Below, one piece after another: positions 26,596-35,348 of a stretch of 64,000 nucleotides of DNA (the stretch's first letter is position 1; the number at the start of each line of letters is the position of its first letter). The notes beneath the pieces are model-generated. The model saw only the letters and a list, made by a program, of their open reading frames with translations. It searched no databases and had not been told where the DNA came from. Origin of the DNA: Chloroflexota bacterium (GTDB lineage: Bacteria > Chloroflexota > Anaerolineae > Promineifilales > Promineifilaceae); contig JAJRYT010000007.1 of the NCBI GenBank assembly GCA_024275635.1, forward strand, positions 46,035 through 110,034. Reading direction: 5' to 3'. Position numbers and translations under genes: made by a program.

Positions 26596-27759
26596 CTAAG
26601 CCAAATTCACAAAAGATGGCCCGCGGAAATGAACCCGCGCGGGTTTAGGACCGCCGTCGCCGCGCAAATAACAAGAAATTTCGCCGCGCGGCGATTCGAT
26701 GCTTTGGTACACAAACCCCTTCGGGGCGTTAAACCCTTCCGTCCACAGCTTAAAGTGGTGAATCACCGCCTCCATACTCTGCCCTAATTCCGAACGAGGC
26801 GGCGGCACAATCTTGCGATCATCAATATTCACTGGACCATCTGGTAAATTATTCAACGCTTGCTCGATAATCCGTAAACTCTGCCACAGCTCGCCAATGC
26901 GCACGCGGTAACGGGAATACACATCGCCATCTGTGCCCAGAGGCACGTCAAAGACGTAGTTTTCATAACCAGAATAAGGCATCGCTTTACGAACATCATA
27001 ATTCACGCCAGAACCGCGTAAATTACCGCCCGTTAACCCCCAAGCTGTAGCATCTTCGGCCGAGATGAGGCCAATTCCTTTTGTTCGCCTCAAGAAGATG
27101 GGATTATTTTTAAGCAGTGCTTCATAATCGGCTATCCGGGCCGGAAAAAAATCGAGGAAATGGCGTACAGCCGGTTCAAACTCTTCTGGTAAGTCACGCC
27201 ACAAGCCGCCGGGGCGGAAATAGCTCACCATCATTCGCTGCCCGCCAACCATCTCGTAAATATCCAACAAATATTCACGTTCACGGAAACAATAAAGGAA
27301 AACAGACATGGCGGCCAAGTCCAGCGCATGGGTTCCCAACCAGACCAGGTGGCTGGAAATACGGGATAGTTCAGCCAAGATCACGCGAATCACCTGCGCG
27401 CGCGGCGTCGCCTCAACGCCCAGCAGTTTTTCCACTGCCAGAATATACGCCAGATTGTTGGACCAGGGGGAAAGATAGTCCATGCGGTCTGTCAGCACCA
27501 ATGCTTTGGTGTAGGTCTTAGACTCCATCGTCTTCTCGATGCCGGTGTGCAAAAAGCCAATATCTGGCGCTAGATTAACGACGGTTTCCCCATCCAACTC
27601 CACGAACAAACGCAAAACACCATGCGTGCTGGGATGCTGCGGTCCCATACTCAAGAGCATATGCTCTTCAGGGTCTTCAATCGTCATCCCCGTACCCATT
27701 TTGGCCCGGAGTTCTTCAACAGTTAGTTCTTGAATTGTGTCACTGCCAGCAGATATCAT
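26596..27759 (-). CDS. nuoD: NADH-quinone oxidoreductase subunit D (prematurely terminated)
   Basis: Core 49-kDa subunit of the quinone-reducing module. Motifs include MGPQHPSTHGVLRLFVELDG, DIGFLHTGIEKTMESKTY, the quinone-site residues in the HLVWLGTHALDLAAM segment, and GSGVNYDVRKAMPYSGYENY. The start is the ATG at 27759, with GAGG six bases upstream, rather than a TTG four codons earlier. The frame ends with RVHFRGPSFVNLA-stop, about 30 residues before the family's conserved C-terminus. A functional complex I would normally need that end, so this is either a recent lesion, a read-through stop or a sequence error. Confidence 0.9.
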   Translation of the reverse strand: MISAGSDTIQELTVEELRAKMGTGMTIEDPEEHMLLSMGPQHPSTHGVLRLFVELDGETVVNLAPDIGFLHTGIEKTMESKTYTKALVLTDRMDYLSPWSNNLAYILAVEKLLGVEATPRAQVIRVILAELSRISSHLVWLGTHALDLAAMSVFLYCFREREYLLDIYEMVGGQRMMVSYFRPGGLWRDLPEEFEPAVRHFLDFFPARIADYEALLKNNPIFLRRTKGIGLISAEDATAWGLTGGNLRGSGVNYDVRKAMPYSGYENYVFDVPLGTDGDVYSRYRVRIGELWQSLRIIEQALNNLPDGPVNIDDRKIVPPPRSELGQSMEAVIHHFKLWTEGFNAPKGFVYQSIESPRGEISCYLRGDGGPKPARVHFRGPSFVNLA

Positions 27760-27770
27760 AGGCGACCTCA

Positions 27771-27841
27771 AAAAAATCGAAGATCAAGGATTGAAGATTG
27801 AAAATCGGTTGTCTCCAATTTTTAATCTTCAATCTCCAATC
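27771..27841. repeat. Inverted short-word array between nuoC and nuoD
   Basis: ATCGAAGATCAAGGATTGAAGA-like words (listed here in part) are mirrored by CCAATTTTTAATCTTCAATC and CCAATC words around a CGGTTGTC centre. Same class as those at 2163 and 17187. Confidence 0.65.
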
Positions 27842-27843
27842 AT

Positions 27844-28365
27844 TTATTCTTGCGGGTTCGGTTTTCTGGCACCAATCGCTTCCCAGTTAAAGGAGAATTG
27901 CACCTCTTCGTAACCCAACGGGTAATCCTTGCGCAGCGGGTGTCCCTGCCAATCTTCAGGCATGAATAAACGGCGCAAGCTGCCATTCCCTTTGAAGCGC
28001 ACGCCCATCAAGTCCCAAACTTCTGTTTCCAACCAGGTAGCAATGGGCCAGACGGACGCCATCGTTTCCGGCCCATTGTCAGGGTCTTCAACATAAACGC
28101 GTAAACGAATACGATGCTGGTTGGAGATTGAATAAATCTGGTAATTGATGGCAAATCGGGGGAAATCGGGAAGCAGATCGTCGGCGTTGATGTCGGAGAG
28201 GAAATTGTATTGCAAATCCGCATCATCACGCAGAAGTTGGCACACAGCCTTGATCTGGTCTTTTTTTATGAACAATGTCTGCTCGCCGCGGAAGTCGAGG
28301 GTTTCTTCAATGGCTTCTGGAAGCGCAGCATTGATTTTGTCAACAACTAACCGATCTCGGTTCAT
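27844..28365 (-). CDS. nuoC: NADH-quinone oxidoreductase subunit C
   Basis: 30-kDa subunit of the peripheral arm, about 173 residues. It ends with the signature FKGNGSLRRLFMPEDWQGHP, then LRKDYPLGYEEVQF. The start is the ATG at 28365, which shares its A with the nuoB TGA (TGATG) and has AAAGGATT upstream; an in-frame TTG three codons earlier is less likely. NuoC and NuoD are separate here, not fused. Confidence 0.94.
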   Translation of the reverse strand: MNRDRLVVDKINAALPEAIEETLDFRGEQTLFIKKDQIKAVCQLLRDDADLQYNFLSDINADDLLPDFPRFAINYQIYSISNQHRIRLRVYVEDPDNGPETMASVWPIATWLETEVWDLMGVRFKGNGSLRRLFMPEDWQGHPLRKDYPLGYEEVQFSFNWEAIGARKPNPQE

Positions 28366-28847
28366 CAGGCCCAATCCTTTAGCTTTTCACCGCGAACTTT
28401 CTCGTGCAAAGTCATAAACCCGTCAATCAGCGCTTCGGGGCGCGGCGGACAGCCGGCTACATACACGTCAACGGGCACAATTTCATCTACGCCCTGGACA
28501 ACAGCGTAGTTATTGAAGACGCCGCCACAAGAAGCGCAGTCGCCCATGGCGATAACCCACTTGGGGTTGGGCATCTGATCATAAAGGCGGCGTATGACGG
28601 GCGCCATTTTACGGGACACACGGCCGGCGACAATCATCAGGTCTGATTGGCGCGGCGACGGCCGATTTAACTCCATGCCAAACCGGGACGCATCGTAGTG
28701 GGCGGCCTGTGAGGACATCATTTCGATGGCGCAGCAGGCCAGGCCAAACAAAATAGGCCACATGGCATTGGAACGGCCCCAATTCACCAGGTCTTCCAGA
28801 CGATAGGTGACGACCCCCATGTTGCCCAGTTTTTGTTCTATTCCCAT
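28365..28847 (-). CDS. nuoB: NADH-quinone oxidoreductase subunit B
   Basis: Carries cluster N2, next to the quinone site. Adjacent cysteines in [11 protein letters not shown], a third Cys in GDCASCGG and the last in [14 protein letters not shown] are all present. The start is the ATG at 28847, with AAGGAG eight bases upstream; it overlaps the end of nuoA by ten bases. About 160 residues. Confidence 0.95.
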   Translation of the reverse strand: MGIEQKLGNMGVVTYRLEDLVNWGRSNAMWPILFGLACCAIEMMSSQAAHYDASRFGMELNRPSPRQSDLMIVAGRVSRKMAPVIRRLYDQMPNPKWVIAMGDCASCGGVFNNYAVVQGVDEIVPVDVYVAGCPPRPEALIDGFMTLHEKVRGEKLKDWA

Positions 28848-29206
28848 TCCAATACTCCTTTTCTCCACACCCAGGCATCACCCAGGATGAAGACTGCCAT
28901 GAAAATAAGCATGGCAACCAATCCGAAATAGCCTAACTTACGGAAGGTAACGGCCCAGGGAACTAATAAAATGATGTCAACATCAAAGAGGATAAATAAG
29001 ACGGCAATGCGGTAGAATTTCACCGGCAGACGACGCTGCGCCTCGCCAATTGCTGTCATGCCTGATTCGTAGGGAGCCAGGTTGCGCTTAGACGGCCGTT
29101 TCGGCCCCAAAGTCAACGAAAGCGTAGGCAACAAAACTGCAAAAAAAACAGAAATTCCAAGCAAAACCGCTATGGGGAGGTAGTCAATTAAAATTTGATT
29201 ATCCAT
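28838..29206 (-). CDS. nuoA: NADH-quinone oxidoreductase subunit A
   Basis: Three-helix membrane subunit, 122 residues, first gene of the complex I operon. It has the [11 protein letters not shown] loop (the family's Cys-containing loop lacks its Cys here and reads ESGM, as in many bacteria) and [16 protein letters not shown]. Expression starts from a promoter about 60 bp upstream. Confidence 0.95.
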   Translation of the reverse strand: MDNQILIDYLPIAVLLGISVFFAVLLPTLSLTLGPKRPSKRNLAPYESGMTAIGEAQRRLPVKFYRIAVLFILFDVDIILLVPWAVTFRKLGYFGLVAMLIFMAVFILGDAWVWRKGVLEWE

Positions 29207-29257
29207 AGTGTGGTTACATCTCTTTATGAGGTTTTGGGTATTCTCCTCTACTCGTGC

Positions 29258-29286
29258 ATTCTATCACAAGCGATATAGCGGAGCAA
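29258..29286 (-). promoter_or_regulatory. Extended -10 promoter of the nuo operon
   Basis: On the minus strand TTGCTC (29281-29286) and TAGAAT (29258-29263) are 17 bp apart, with a TG one base before the -10 (TGATAGAAT). It lies about 50 bp upstream of the nuoA ATG. Only half of the -35 matches consensus. Confidence 0.55.
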
Positions 29287-29323
29287 AAGAAATATGATTA
29301 TCAGGGGCGGTTAAAAAACCGTC

Positions 29324-29360
29324 TAAAAAACAGACCCGACTGCTCAAAAAACCAGCCGGG
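29324..29360 (-). terminator. Rho-independent terminator after rpoD
   Basis: On the minus strand the stem CCCGGCTG / CAGTCGGG encloses a T-rich loop and is followed by TCTGTTTTTT. It lies about 18 bp beyond the rpoD stop. A neighbouring CGGTTAAAAAACCG palindrome at 29309-29322 may act as a back-up. Confidence 0.65.
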
Positions 29361-29377
29361 CTTAAGAAGATATTCAG

Positions 29378-31093
29378 CTAATTCAGATAGTCGCGCAAAG
29401 ACTTACTGCGGCTGGGATGACGCAATTTGCGTAATGCCTTTGCCTCAATCTGGCGAATGCGTTCCCGCGTCACGCCAAACTCTTTGCCCACCTCTTCCAG
29501 CGTATGATCCTTGCCGTCGTTAAGCCCAAAACGCATCTCCAATACCTCGCGTTCTCGATCGCTCAAGAAACTCAGTACATTGCGAATTTGTTCGCGCAGC
29601 AATTCCTTCGAGGCTGCGTCCACAGGTTCAATCACGCTTTCATCCTCGATAAAATCGCCCAATTCAGTGGAGTCTTCGTTATTTCCCACCGGCGTTTCCA
29701 AGGACATCGGATCCATCGAAATACGCATGATGTCACGGATTTTGCTCACAGCCTGCCGCCATTTCCGATTCAGGACAGGGTCAATTGGTTGGTCATTCTT
29801 ACGCGCTTCCTTAATTGAGTCCGTTTCTTCCGGCGTCATGTAATCTAGTTCCAGCGCCAGTTCTTCAACGGTTGGTTCACGGCCGAATTCCTGCACTAGA
29901 TCGCGCCGCACACGCACAATCTTATTGATGGTTTCAAACATATGTACCGGGATACGGATGGTGCGGGCCTGATCGGCAATTGCCCGGCTGACTGCCTGAC
30001 GAATCCACCAGGTGGCATAAGTGCTAAATTTGTACCCTTTGGTGTGATCAAACTTCTCCACAGCCCGCAGCAGCCCAACATTGCCTTCCTGCACCAAGTC
30101 CAATAAATGAATACCGCGTCCCATGTACCGCTTGGCGACACTCACAACCAGACGCAGATTGGCTCTTGTCAAGTTTGTTTTGGCTTCTTCAGCCAAATGA
30201 TAAACCATAAACTCGTTGTATTTGAGCGCTTGCCGGTCTCCAGACATCCAGGTATGAATAGCTTCTAAAGTTGGCAACTGCCCGGTATCCTTGTATGTGT
30301 CGCTCACTTGTTCAGAAAGGGTTGTCGGTAATAAATAAAGCGCAGTGAACACATAAAAGAGTTTCTTGGCCAGATCGGTCCACGTATCATCTTGCCCCCA
30401 ACTGCCTTCGTTAAGATACTGGCGCAGATAGGAATCGGAGCCTTCATGCCAATTGCGCCGCAGTTGGAGCGCCTCTTCAATGAGTGCAAACAGGTCTGGA
30501 GTTGCCACGTCAATTTGAGCGCTGGCGATCAAGACGTCGGCCCAACTGGTCAATAATTCAGCATAGTTGGCCATTGTGGTACGGAAGTGAATGTCCTCTT
30601 CATTGTCTCCGTTGCTCTCATTGGCGGCTTCCCGACTCAAGCGATCGAGGGTGGAGGCGGCCGTTAACTGTGTTGACAGCCAAATTTCTTGTTCAGCCGC
30701 TAAGAGAGGCACCTGGCCAATTTCTTTTAGATATGTATGTACCGGATCGTCCTCAGCTCCGCTGCCCAGGTAGGTTTCGGTCACGTTAGTCGCGCTCAAG
30801 TCGTCATCGAAATCGGTCAGGAGATTGACGGCCTCGCCCAAATCATCAATAGTTTGTCCGGTCGCTGAGATGACGCGAATGCCTAGTTTTTGCAAACGCT
30901 CGTAGAGCAGGTCGGCCTGGTCGTCATCGGCTGTGGCCAGAACGGCTTGAACATCGGAAGCATCTATTTCGTGCGAACGCCGCGCTTTTTTAACAAGCGC
31001 CTCAAGATCAATTGTTTCAGCTTCATCTTCGATGACAATTTCTTCGACATCTTCTTGAGGGTTGTCTTGTAGATCGTTGTGTTCAACATCCAT
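29378..31093 (-). CDS. rpoD: Primary RNA polymerase sigma factor RpoD (SigA)
   Basis: Housekeeping sigma70, 571 residues. After an acidic N-terminal region come region 1.2 ([17 protein letters not shown]), a non-conserved insert (about 150-330), region 2 ([40 protein letters not shown]), region 3 and region 4 ([28 protein letters not shown]). The [15 protein letters not shown] block marks a group 1 sigma factor. It follows dnaG by 18 bp on the same strand, recalling the macromolecular-synthesis operon. Several TTGACA/TATAAT promoters in the window fit this factor. Confidence 0.94.
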   Translation of the reverse strand: MDVEHNDLQDNPQEDVEEIVIEDEAETIDLEALVKKARRSHEIDASDVQAVLATADDDQADLLYERLQKLGIRVISATGQTIDDLGEAVNLLTDFDDDLSATNVTETYLGSGAEDDPVHTYLKEIGQVPLLAAEQEIWLSTQLTAASTLDRLSREAANESNGDNEEDIHFRTTMANYAELLTSWADVLIASAQIDVATPDLFALIEEALQLRRNWHEGSDSYLRQYLNEGSWGQDDTWTDLAKKLFYVFTALYLLPTTLSEQVSDTYKDTGQLPTLEAIHTWMSGDRQALKYNEFMVYHLAEEAKTNLTRANLRLVVSVAKRYMGRGIHLLDLVQEGNVGLLRAVEKFDHTKGYKFSTYATWWIRQAVSRAIADQARTIRIPVHMFETINKIVRVRRDLVQEFGREPTVEELALELDYMTPEETDSIKEARKNDQPIDPVLNRKWRQAVSKIRDIMRISMDPMSLETPVGNNEDSTELGDFIEDESVIEPVDAASKELLREQIRNVLSFLSDREREVLEMRFGLNDGKDHTLEEVGKEFGVTRERIRQIEAKALRKLRHPSRSKSLRDYLN

Positions 31094-31111
31094 GTTTTAG
31101 AATACCTGTTC

Positions 31112-33097
31112 TCAGAAACGGCCGTTTCCCAAATCTTCTGCCTTCCGCCGGCTTACGGCCGACATCGCGCTTTTCGCTTTGTGAATACGTAATACGGCTA
31201 ACGTCCACTCGTTCAACTTCTCATACATTTCCCTGGCGTCAGTATTATCCAATGCCTGTTCTTTGCGGAAAAGTTGTTTCACTTCCCCAACCAATTGTCC
31301 AATCTTTTCTTGTCGCCAATTCAACACGGATAAAGCCAACTTATCGGCCAGACGGTCGAGTTCAGATTCGGGTGTGGGAGACAGTGCAAGTAACGATTGT
31401 ACCCGCTCATTGAGGGCTTCGTCCAAACTATCGCACAATTCATCAATCGAGGCAACCGCTCTCCCTTCCCGCCAACGAACCATTTGTTGCAGTAATAAGC
31501 GGTCTTCAGCCGCCGTAAAATCAGATGCATTGACCGGGGGCTGCTGATTTTGGGCCAATCGTTGGTTGACTTGCGGCATTATTTGGGGATGATGAAGGCA
31601 TTGGCTCAGGTAGTTGGCTTCGCGTTTCCCGGCAGCCATACGGCCGTCAGAAATGCGCCGTACTATTTTGCCGGATTGAGAGGGGGGCGGCATTTCTAAT
31701 TCTGACAACGATGGCGGCGGGGGCGGCATCGCGGGATGGGAATAGACACGCGGTTTTTCTTGTACCTGTATCTGGCGCAGGGCGCGTTCGTCTACGCGCA
31801 GCGCCCGCGCCAATGCCTGCCAGTAATGGTCACGCTCTACCGGGTCTACGATATCTTTAATGAGCGGAAGAACTTGTTGGGCAACGGCCGTTTTCGCTTT
31901 CGCATCCGTCATATCCAGATCACGGGTTGCCATGTCAATCACATAGGCCACGACCGGCTGCGCCTGCGCCAATAATTGAAGCCATTGCGCCGAATCAGTG
32001 CGGATGATTTTGTCCGGGTCATTCCCTTCCGGCAGGGTGACAATGCGAATATCGGCCTGCAAGCGTCCTTCATGTTGCACCAATCCCCGCGCGTCAAACT
32101 TGACCTCGACTTCTCGATCCAGCGTCTCGCGCGCCACTTGCAAGCCGCGCATCGTCGCTTTTTGTCCGGCGGCGTCGGCGTCCAGGGCCAGGACAAAGCG
32201 TTTGGTGTACCGTTTTAACTGGCGCAGTTGCGCTTCTGTCAACGCCGTCCCCATCTGGGCTGCCATGTTACGGAAGCCAGCCTGCCAGCCCTGCATCACG
32301 TCCATGTAGCCTTCGACGATAACGACTTGCCGGGCTTCGCGGATGTGCCGCTTGGCCCCATCCAGCCCAAACAGCAGGTGGCTTTTGTTGAATAATTTGG
32401 TTTGGGGCGAATTGAGATATTTGGGAATGCCGTCCTTTTCCAGGGTACGCGCGCCGAAGCCGGCGATACGGCCGTTCACATCCCGAATTGGAATCATCAG
32501 CCGGTTGCGAAAACGGTCATAGCGCGTCCCTTTATCCGGGTTCTCCGTCAGCAGCCCCGCGGCCAGCAGTTCCGAATCGCTGTATCCTTGATCTTGGAAA
32601 TGCGTGCGGCAAGCGTTCCAGGATTGAAGCGCATAGCCTAGCTTAAAAACAGCAATCGTCTCCTCATTCAGCGCCCGTTGGGCCACATAATTCCGGGCCG
32701 CTTCGGCTTGGGGCGCGTGCAAAAAGAGCATGTGGAAATAGTCGGCCGCCGCCGCCAGGAGCGCGGCCATTTTATCCTCGGTCGCTTGTTTTTTCTTGTT
32801 TACCGGATTGAACGGCTCCAGTTCCACCCCGGCCTTGCTCGCCAATTTCGCCAACGCTTCCTTAAAATCCCACCCTTCCTTCTTCATCACAAAGGAAAAA
32901 AGGTCGCCGCCCTCAGCGCATGCGCCAAAACAGTGCCAGGTTTGGGTTTCAGGGAAAACGTAAAAAGCGGGGGTGCGTGTGTTTTGGTGAAAAGGACAAA
33001 AACCTGAGAAGGAACGTCCCGATTTCCGCAGCGGCAGATAATCGGAAACGATGTCTACTATATCCAGTCGGCTTTTAATCTCTTCGGTAACTCTCAT
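31112..33097 (-). CDS. dnaG: DNA primase
   Basis: Makes RNA primers at replication forks. The 661 residues have an N-terminal CHC2 zinc ribbon (CPFHQNTRTPAFYVF...WHCFGAC, about 34-61), the catalytic core, and a TOPRIM fold with VVIVEGYMDVMQGWQAG and LALDADAAGQKAT. The C-terminal helical part would bind DnaB helicase. GGAGTG precedes the ATG. A TATAAT at 33128-33133 may be its -10, but no good -35 is visible. Confidence 0.94.
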   Translation of the reverse strand: MRVTEEIKSRLDIVDIVSDYLPLRKSGRSFSGFCPFHQNTRTPAFYVFPETQTWHCFGACAEGGDLFSFVMKKEGWDFKEALAKLASKAGVELEPFNPVNKKKQATEDKMAALLAAAADYFHMLFLHAPQAEAARNYVAQRALNEETIAVFKLGYALQSWNACRTHFQDQGYSDSELLAAGLLTENPDKGTRYDRFRNRLMIPIRDVNGRIAGFGARTLEKDGIPKYLNSPQTKLFNKSHLLFGLDGAKRHIREARQVVIVEGYMDVMQGWQAGFRNMAAQMGTALTEAQLRQLKRYTKRFVLALDADAAGQKATMRGLQVARETLDREVEVKFDARGLVQHEGRLQADIRIVTLPEGNDPDKIIRTDSAQWLQLLAQAQPVVAYVIDMATRDLDMTDAKAKTAVAQQVLPLIKDIVDPVERDHYWQALARALRVDERALRQIQVQEKPRVYSHPAMPPPPPSLSELEMPPPSQSGKIVRRISDGRMAAGKREANYLSQCLHHPQIMPQVNQRLAQNQQPPVNASDFTAAEDRLLLQQMVRWREGRAVASIDELCDSLDEALNERVQSLLALSPTPESELDRLADKLALSVLNWRQEKIGQLVGEVKQLFRKEQALDNTDAREMYEKLNEWTLAVLRIHKAKSAMSAVSRRKAEDLGNGRF

Positions 33098-33459
33098 TAC
33101 AGTCGCACTCCAATTGGAAACAGGCTGATTATACCTGATAGCGGGGGAATGTTCTATGGAAACGGCCGTCTTTTACGAAGGTTTAACAAAGCGAGAAAAA
33201 AATATCAAAACGCTCCTTGCGGCGAGTACAATCTCTATCATTCACGCCAATCTGACCCCGCCCCGTTTTTACTGCGCCCGTCACCGGTTTGACCCTGGGC
33301 TGGGTTCCCATCGAGGCGTATACTTTCTTTGTTTTACAACTGATTCTGGGCGGATTGTAGCTGCTTTTCCCGGCGCAGCGGCTGGATGTTAGAGGTAAAG
33401 CGTACCCCTGGAAAGATCATAAAAAGACCTGCCAGGTTTCTCAGAAAGGGGAGATAAAT
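33098..33459. other. Intergenic stretch with a weak gene relic
   Basis: About 360 bp without a credible complete gene between divergent dnaG and the epimerase gene. On the plus strand, a frame around 33258-33350 reads PVFTAPVTGLTLGWVPIEAY, then TFFVLQLILGGL-stop. It resembles the helix with the P-x-E-E-Y motif of lycopene-cyclase-domain membrane proteins, but an in-frame TGA and TAG enclose it. The relic assignment is tentative. Confidence 0.35.
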
Positions 33460-34392
33460 ATGAACATTTTGATGACTGGTGGAACCGGTTTGATTGGCCG
33501 AATATTAGCAAAAGAACTGCTCGCCAAAGGCTGCCAGGTAACGGTTTTGAGCCGGAATCCGCAAAAACATCGGGCTGTGATGCCCGGAATCGAGCTTGTG
33601 AAATGGAACGGCCGTACCCCCCAGGGCTGGGGACGCCTCATCGAGACCGCGGACGCCATCATCAACCTGGCCGGCGCCAGCATTGCCGGCGAAGGGCTGG
33701 GCGGCATCCTCACCCAGCGTTGGAGTAAGGCAATCAAACAGCGCATCCGACAAAGCCGTACCGACGCCGGGCAAGCAATTACTCAGGCCATTAAAGCCGC
33801 TGCTAACAAACCGCGCGTTTTGGTACAGTCCTCGGCCGTCGGCTACTACGGGCCGCGTGGCCACGAAGATGTCGTTGCCGACAGTCCGCCGGGCGATGAT
33901 TTTCTGGCGCAGGTTTGCGTAGATTGGGAAGACTCTACCCAAGCGGTCGAAGCGATGGGCGTGCGCCGCATCATCATCCGTACCGGGCTGGTTATGACCA
34001 AAACCGGTGGCATTTTGCCCATGATGCTGCTGCCCTTCCGTCTTTTTATCGGCGGGCCGTTGGGCAGCGGGCAACAAGACATCTCCTGGATTCACATCCG
34101 GGATGAGGTGGATGCTATCCTTTACTTGTTGGGAAGCGAGACGGCTCAAGGCGCATACAATTTGACTGCGCCAACCCCGGTAAACAGCGCTCAGTTTGGC
34201 AAAGTGGCGGGGAAGGTGTTGCGACGGCCGTCCTTCTTCTCCACCCCTGCCTTGGCCCTCAAACTGGCGCTGGGAGAGAAAGCGACCCTTGTTTTAGACG
34301 GCCAGCGCGCCGTCCCCAACCGCTTGTTAGAAAGCGGGTATACGTTTCGCTTTACCCACTTAGAACCGGCTTTACGTGATTTATTGTCCTAA
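33460..34392 (+). CDS. TIGR01777-family NAD(P)-dependent epimerase-like protein
   Basis: Extended short-chain dehydrogenase of the YfcH/SulA-like TIGR01777 group, 310 residues. It starts with the glycine-rich nucleotide loop MNILMTGGTGLIGRILAKEL, then DAIINLAGASIAGE, SSAVGYYGPRG (an active-site Tyr region) and the C-terminal DUF1731-type LRRPSFFSTPALALKLALGE. Substrate unknown in all homologues. GGGGAGA precedes the ATG. Confidence 0.88.
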   Translation: MNILMTGGTGLIGRILAKELLAKGCQVTVLSRNPQKHRAVMPGIELVKWNGRTPQGWGRLIETADAIINLAGASIAGEGLGGILTQRWSKAIKQRIRQSRTDAGQAITQAIKAAANKPRVLVQSSAVGYYGPRGHEDVVADSPPGDDFLAQVCVDWEDSTQAVEAMGVRRIIIRTGLVMTKTGGILPMMLLPFRLFIGGPLGSGQQDISWIHIRDEVDAILYLLGSETAQGAYNLTAPTPVNSAQFGKVAGKVLRRPSFFSTPALALKLALGEKATLVLDGQRAVPNRLLESGYTFRFTHLEPALRDLLS

Positions 34393-34451
34393 CGTTCGCC
34401 GGATTTGAGGATTAAATGCCAGCTTGCTCAAGCCGCTCGGCCAACTGGATT

Positions 34452-35168
34452 TTACGGTAGCTCTATCGTCACCGCCTGATCGAAATTAGCAAAATCCACC
34501 TGCCAGACACTCGCTGGTTCAGCTTCATCCACCGCCGGTTCTGTCAGAACGACGCGGACGAGTTCAAAGCTCTCCGGCATAACCCAAAGTTGAACGCCGG
34601 CGGCCGCTGGGCCGATAAGTCCGCCGCTCATCCGGAACAGCCGGTCGCCAGCCACGGCGCCGGTCAGCGCATACAGTTCGGCATCAATCCCCCCTTCCAA
34701 TTTCTCCTTGCCCGTCAGCGCCAGTTCCGACATGTCGGTAGCCAGGATCGCTTGCAAACCAACCTCGCTGTCAAACAGAACAGCCGGGTTGAACCCCCAA
34801 TTCGGCGGGAGTTCTTCCCACTTTCCGGTGAGCGGGTTAGTCTGCCACTGTGCGTCGGCCACGCTGATCACATCTACTTTGGTAACGAAGCCGGTCAATT
34901 TCACCAGGACGGTGGCCTGCGCTTTGTCCGGCGCAGCGTAATCGCCATCAGCCCGCACCAGCGAAATGGTTTCAGTGGGATCGAGGTAAGCAGGCGCGCC
35001 GGTCTGGGCAATGGCAAAGTGGAAACCGCTTGTCGCCTGCATCCGGGCGGCGGTGTTTTGGATGATTTCTTGTGGCCTGGGTTCCGGTTCCGGGGCGGCG
35101 CGGCAGGCGCTTATGGCAGCCAGGGCAAGCAGGCTGATTAATGGGAGGAATCGGGTGATTTTGCTCAT
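34452..35168 (-). CDS. LppX/LprAFG-like lipoprotein
   Basis: A 238-residue exported lipoprotein. The N-terminus has a basic start, a hydrophobic stretch LPLISLLALAAISAC and the lipobox Cys at residue 22. The rest follows the LppX_LprAFG pattern: a helix ILQNTAARM-like start, FHFAIAQTGAPAYL, a VVLVKLTGF-type strand, then WEELPP and a final QVDFANFDQAVTIELP strand. In actinobacteria such proteins carry lipids across the envelope. The lipid ligand here is unknown. A GCGGCCGC site lies at 34600-34607 in the gene. Confidence 0.72.
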   Translation of the reverse strand: MSKITRFLPLISLLALAAISACRAAPEPEPRPQEIIQNTAARMQATSGFHFAIAQTGAPAYLDPTETISLVRADGDYAAPDKAQATVLVKLTGFVTKVDVISVADAQWQTNPLTGKWEELPPNWGFNPAVLFDSEVGLQAILATDMSELALTGKEKLEGGIDAELYALTGAVAGDRLFRMSGGLIGPAAAGVQLWVMPESFELVRVVLTEPAVDEAEPASVWQVDFANFDQAVTIELP

Positions 35169-35261
35169 AGGGCCAGTTTACATGATCTGGTTGCTCTTCT
35201 CAACAGGTTAGACTGGCGTGATTGGACGTAGGAGTAATGTCCTGGTAATAAGTTGCTATAG

Positions 35262-35279
35262 TGGGTACGGCCGTACCCA
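35262..35279. promoter_or_regulatory. Perfect 18-bp palindrome TGGGTACGGCCGTACCCA
   Basis: An extended version of the genome's iterated ACGGCCGT palindrome lies about 70 bp before the cpaF-like ATG, in the gap between divergent genes. It could be an operator, but it may simply be one of the iterated copies with matching flanks. Confidence 0.4.
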
Positions 35280-35348
35280 ACCTATAATGGGGCTGGTTAT
35301 ATAGTTTACTAGCCAATGCCACCCACCCATAAAATAAGGATGTTTTTC

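Noticed and set aside
3041..26598. Reassigned stop codons explaining the two internal stops
   Set aside because: TAA and TAG end many other genes here normally, and only two genes are affected by one stop of each kind, so isolated lesions or errors are simpler.
33156..33392. 78-residue plus-strand ORF upstream of the epimerase
   Set aside because: No ribosome site and no protein-like composition; another frame of the same DNA better fits a gene relic.
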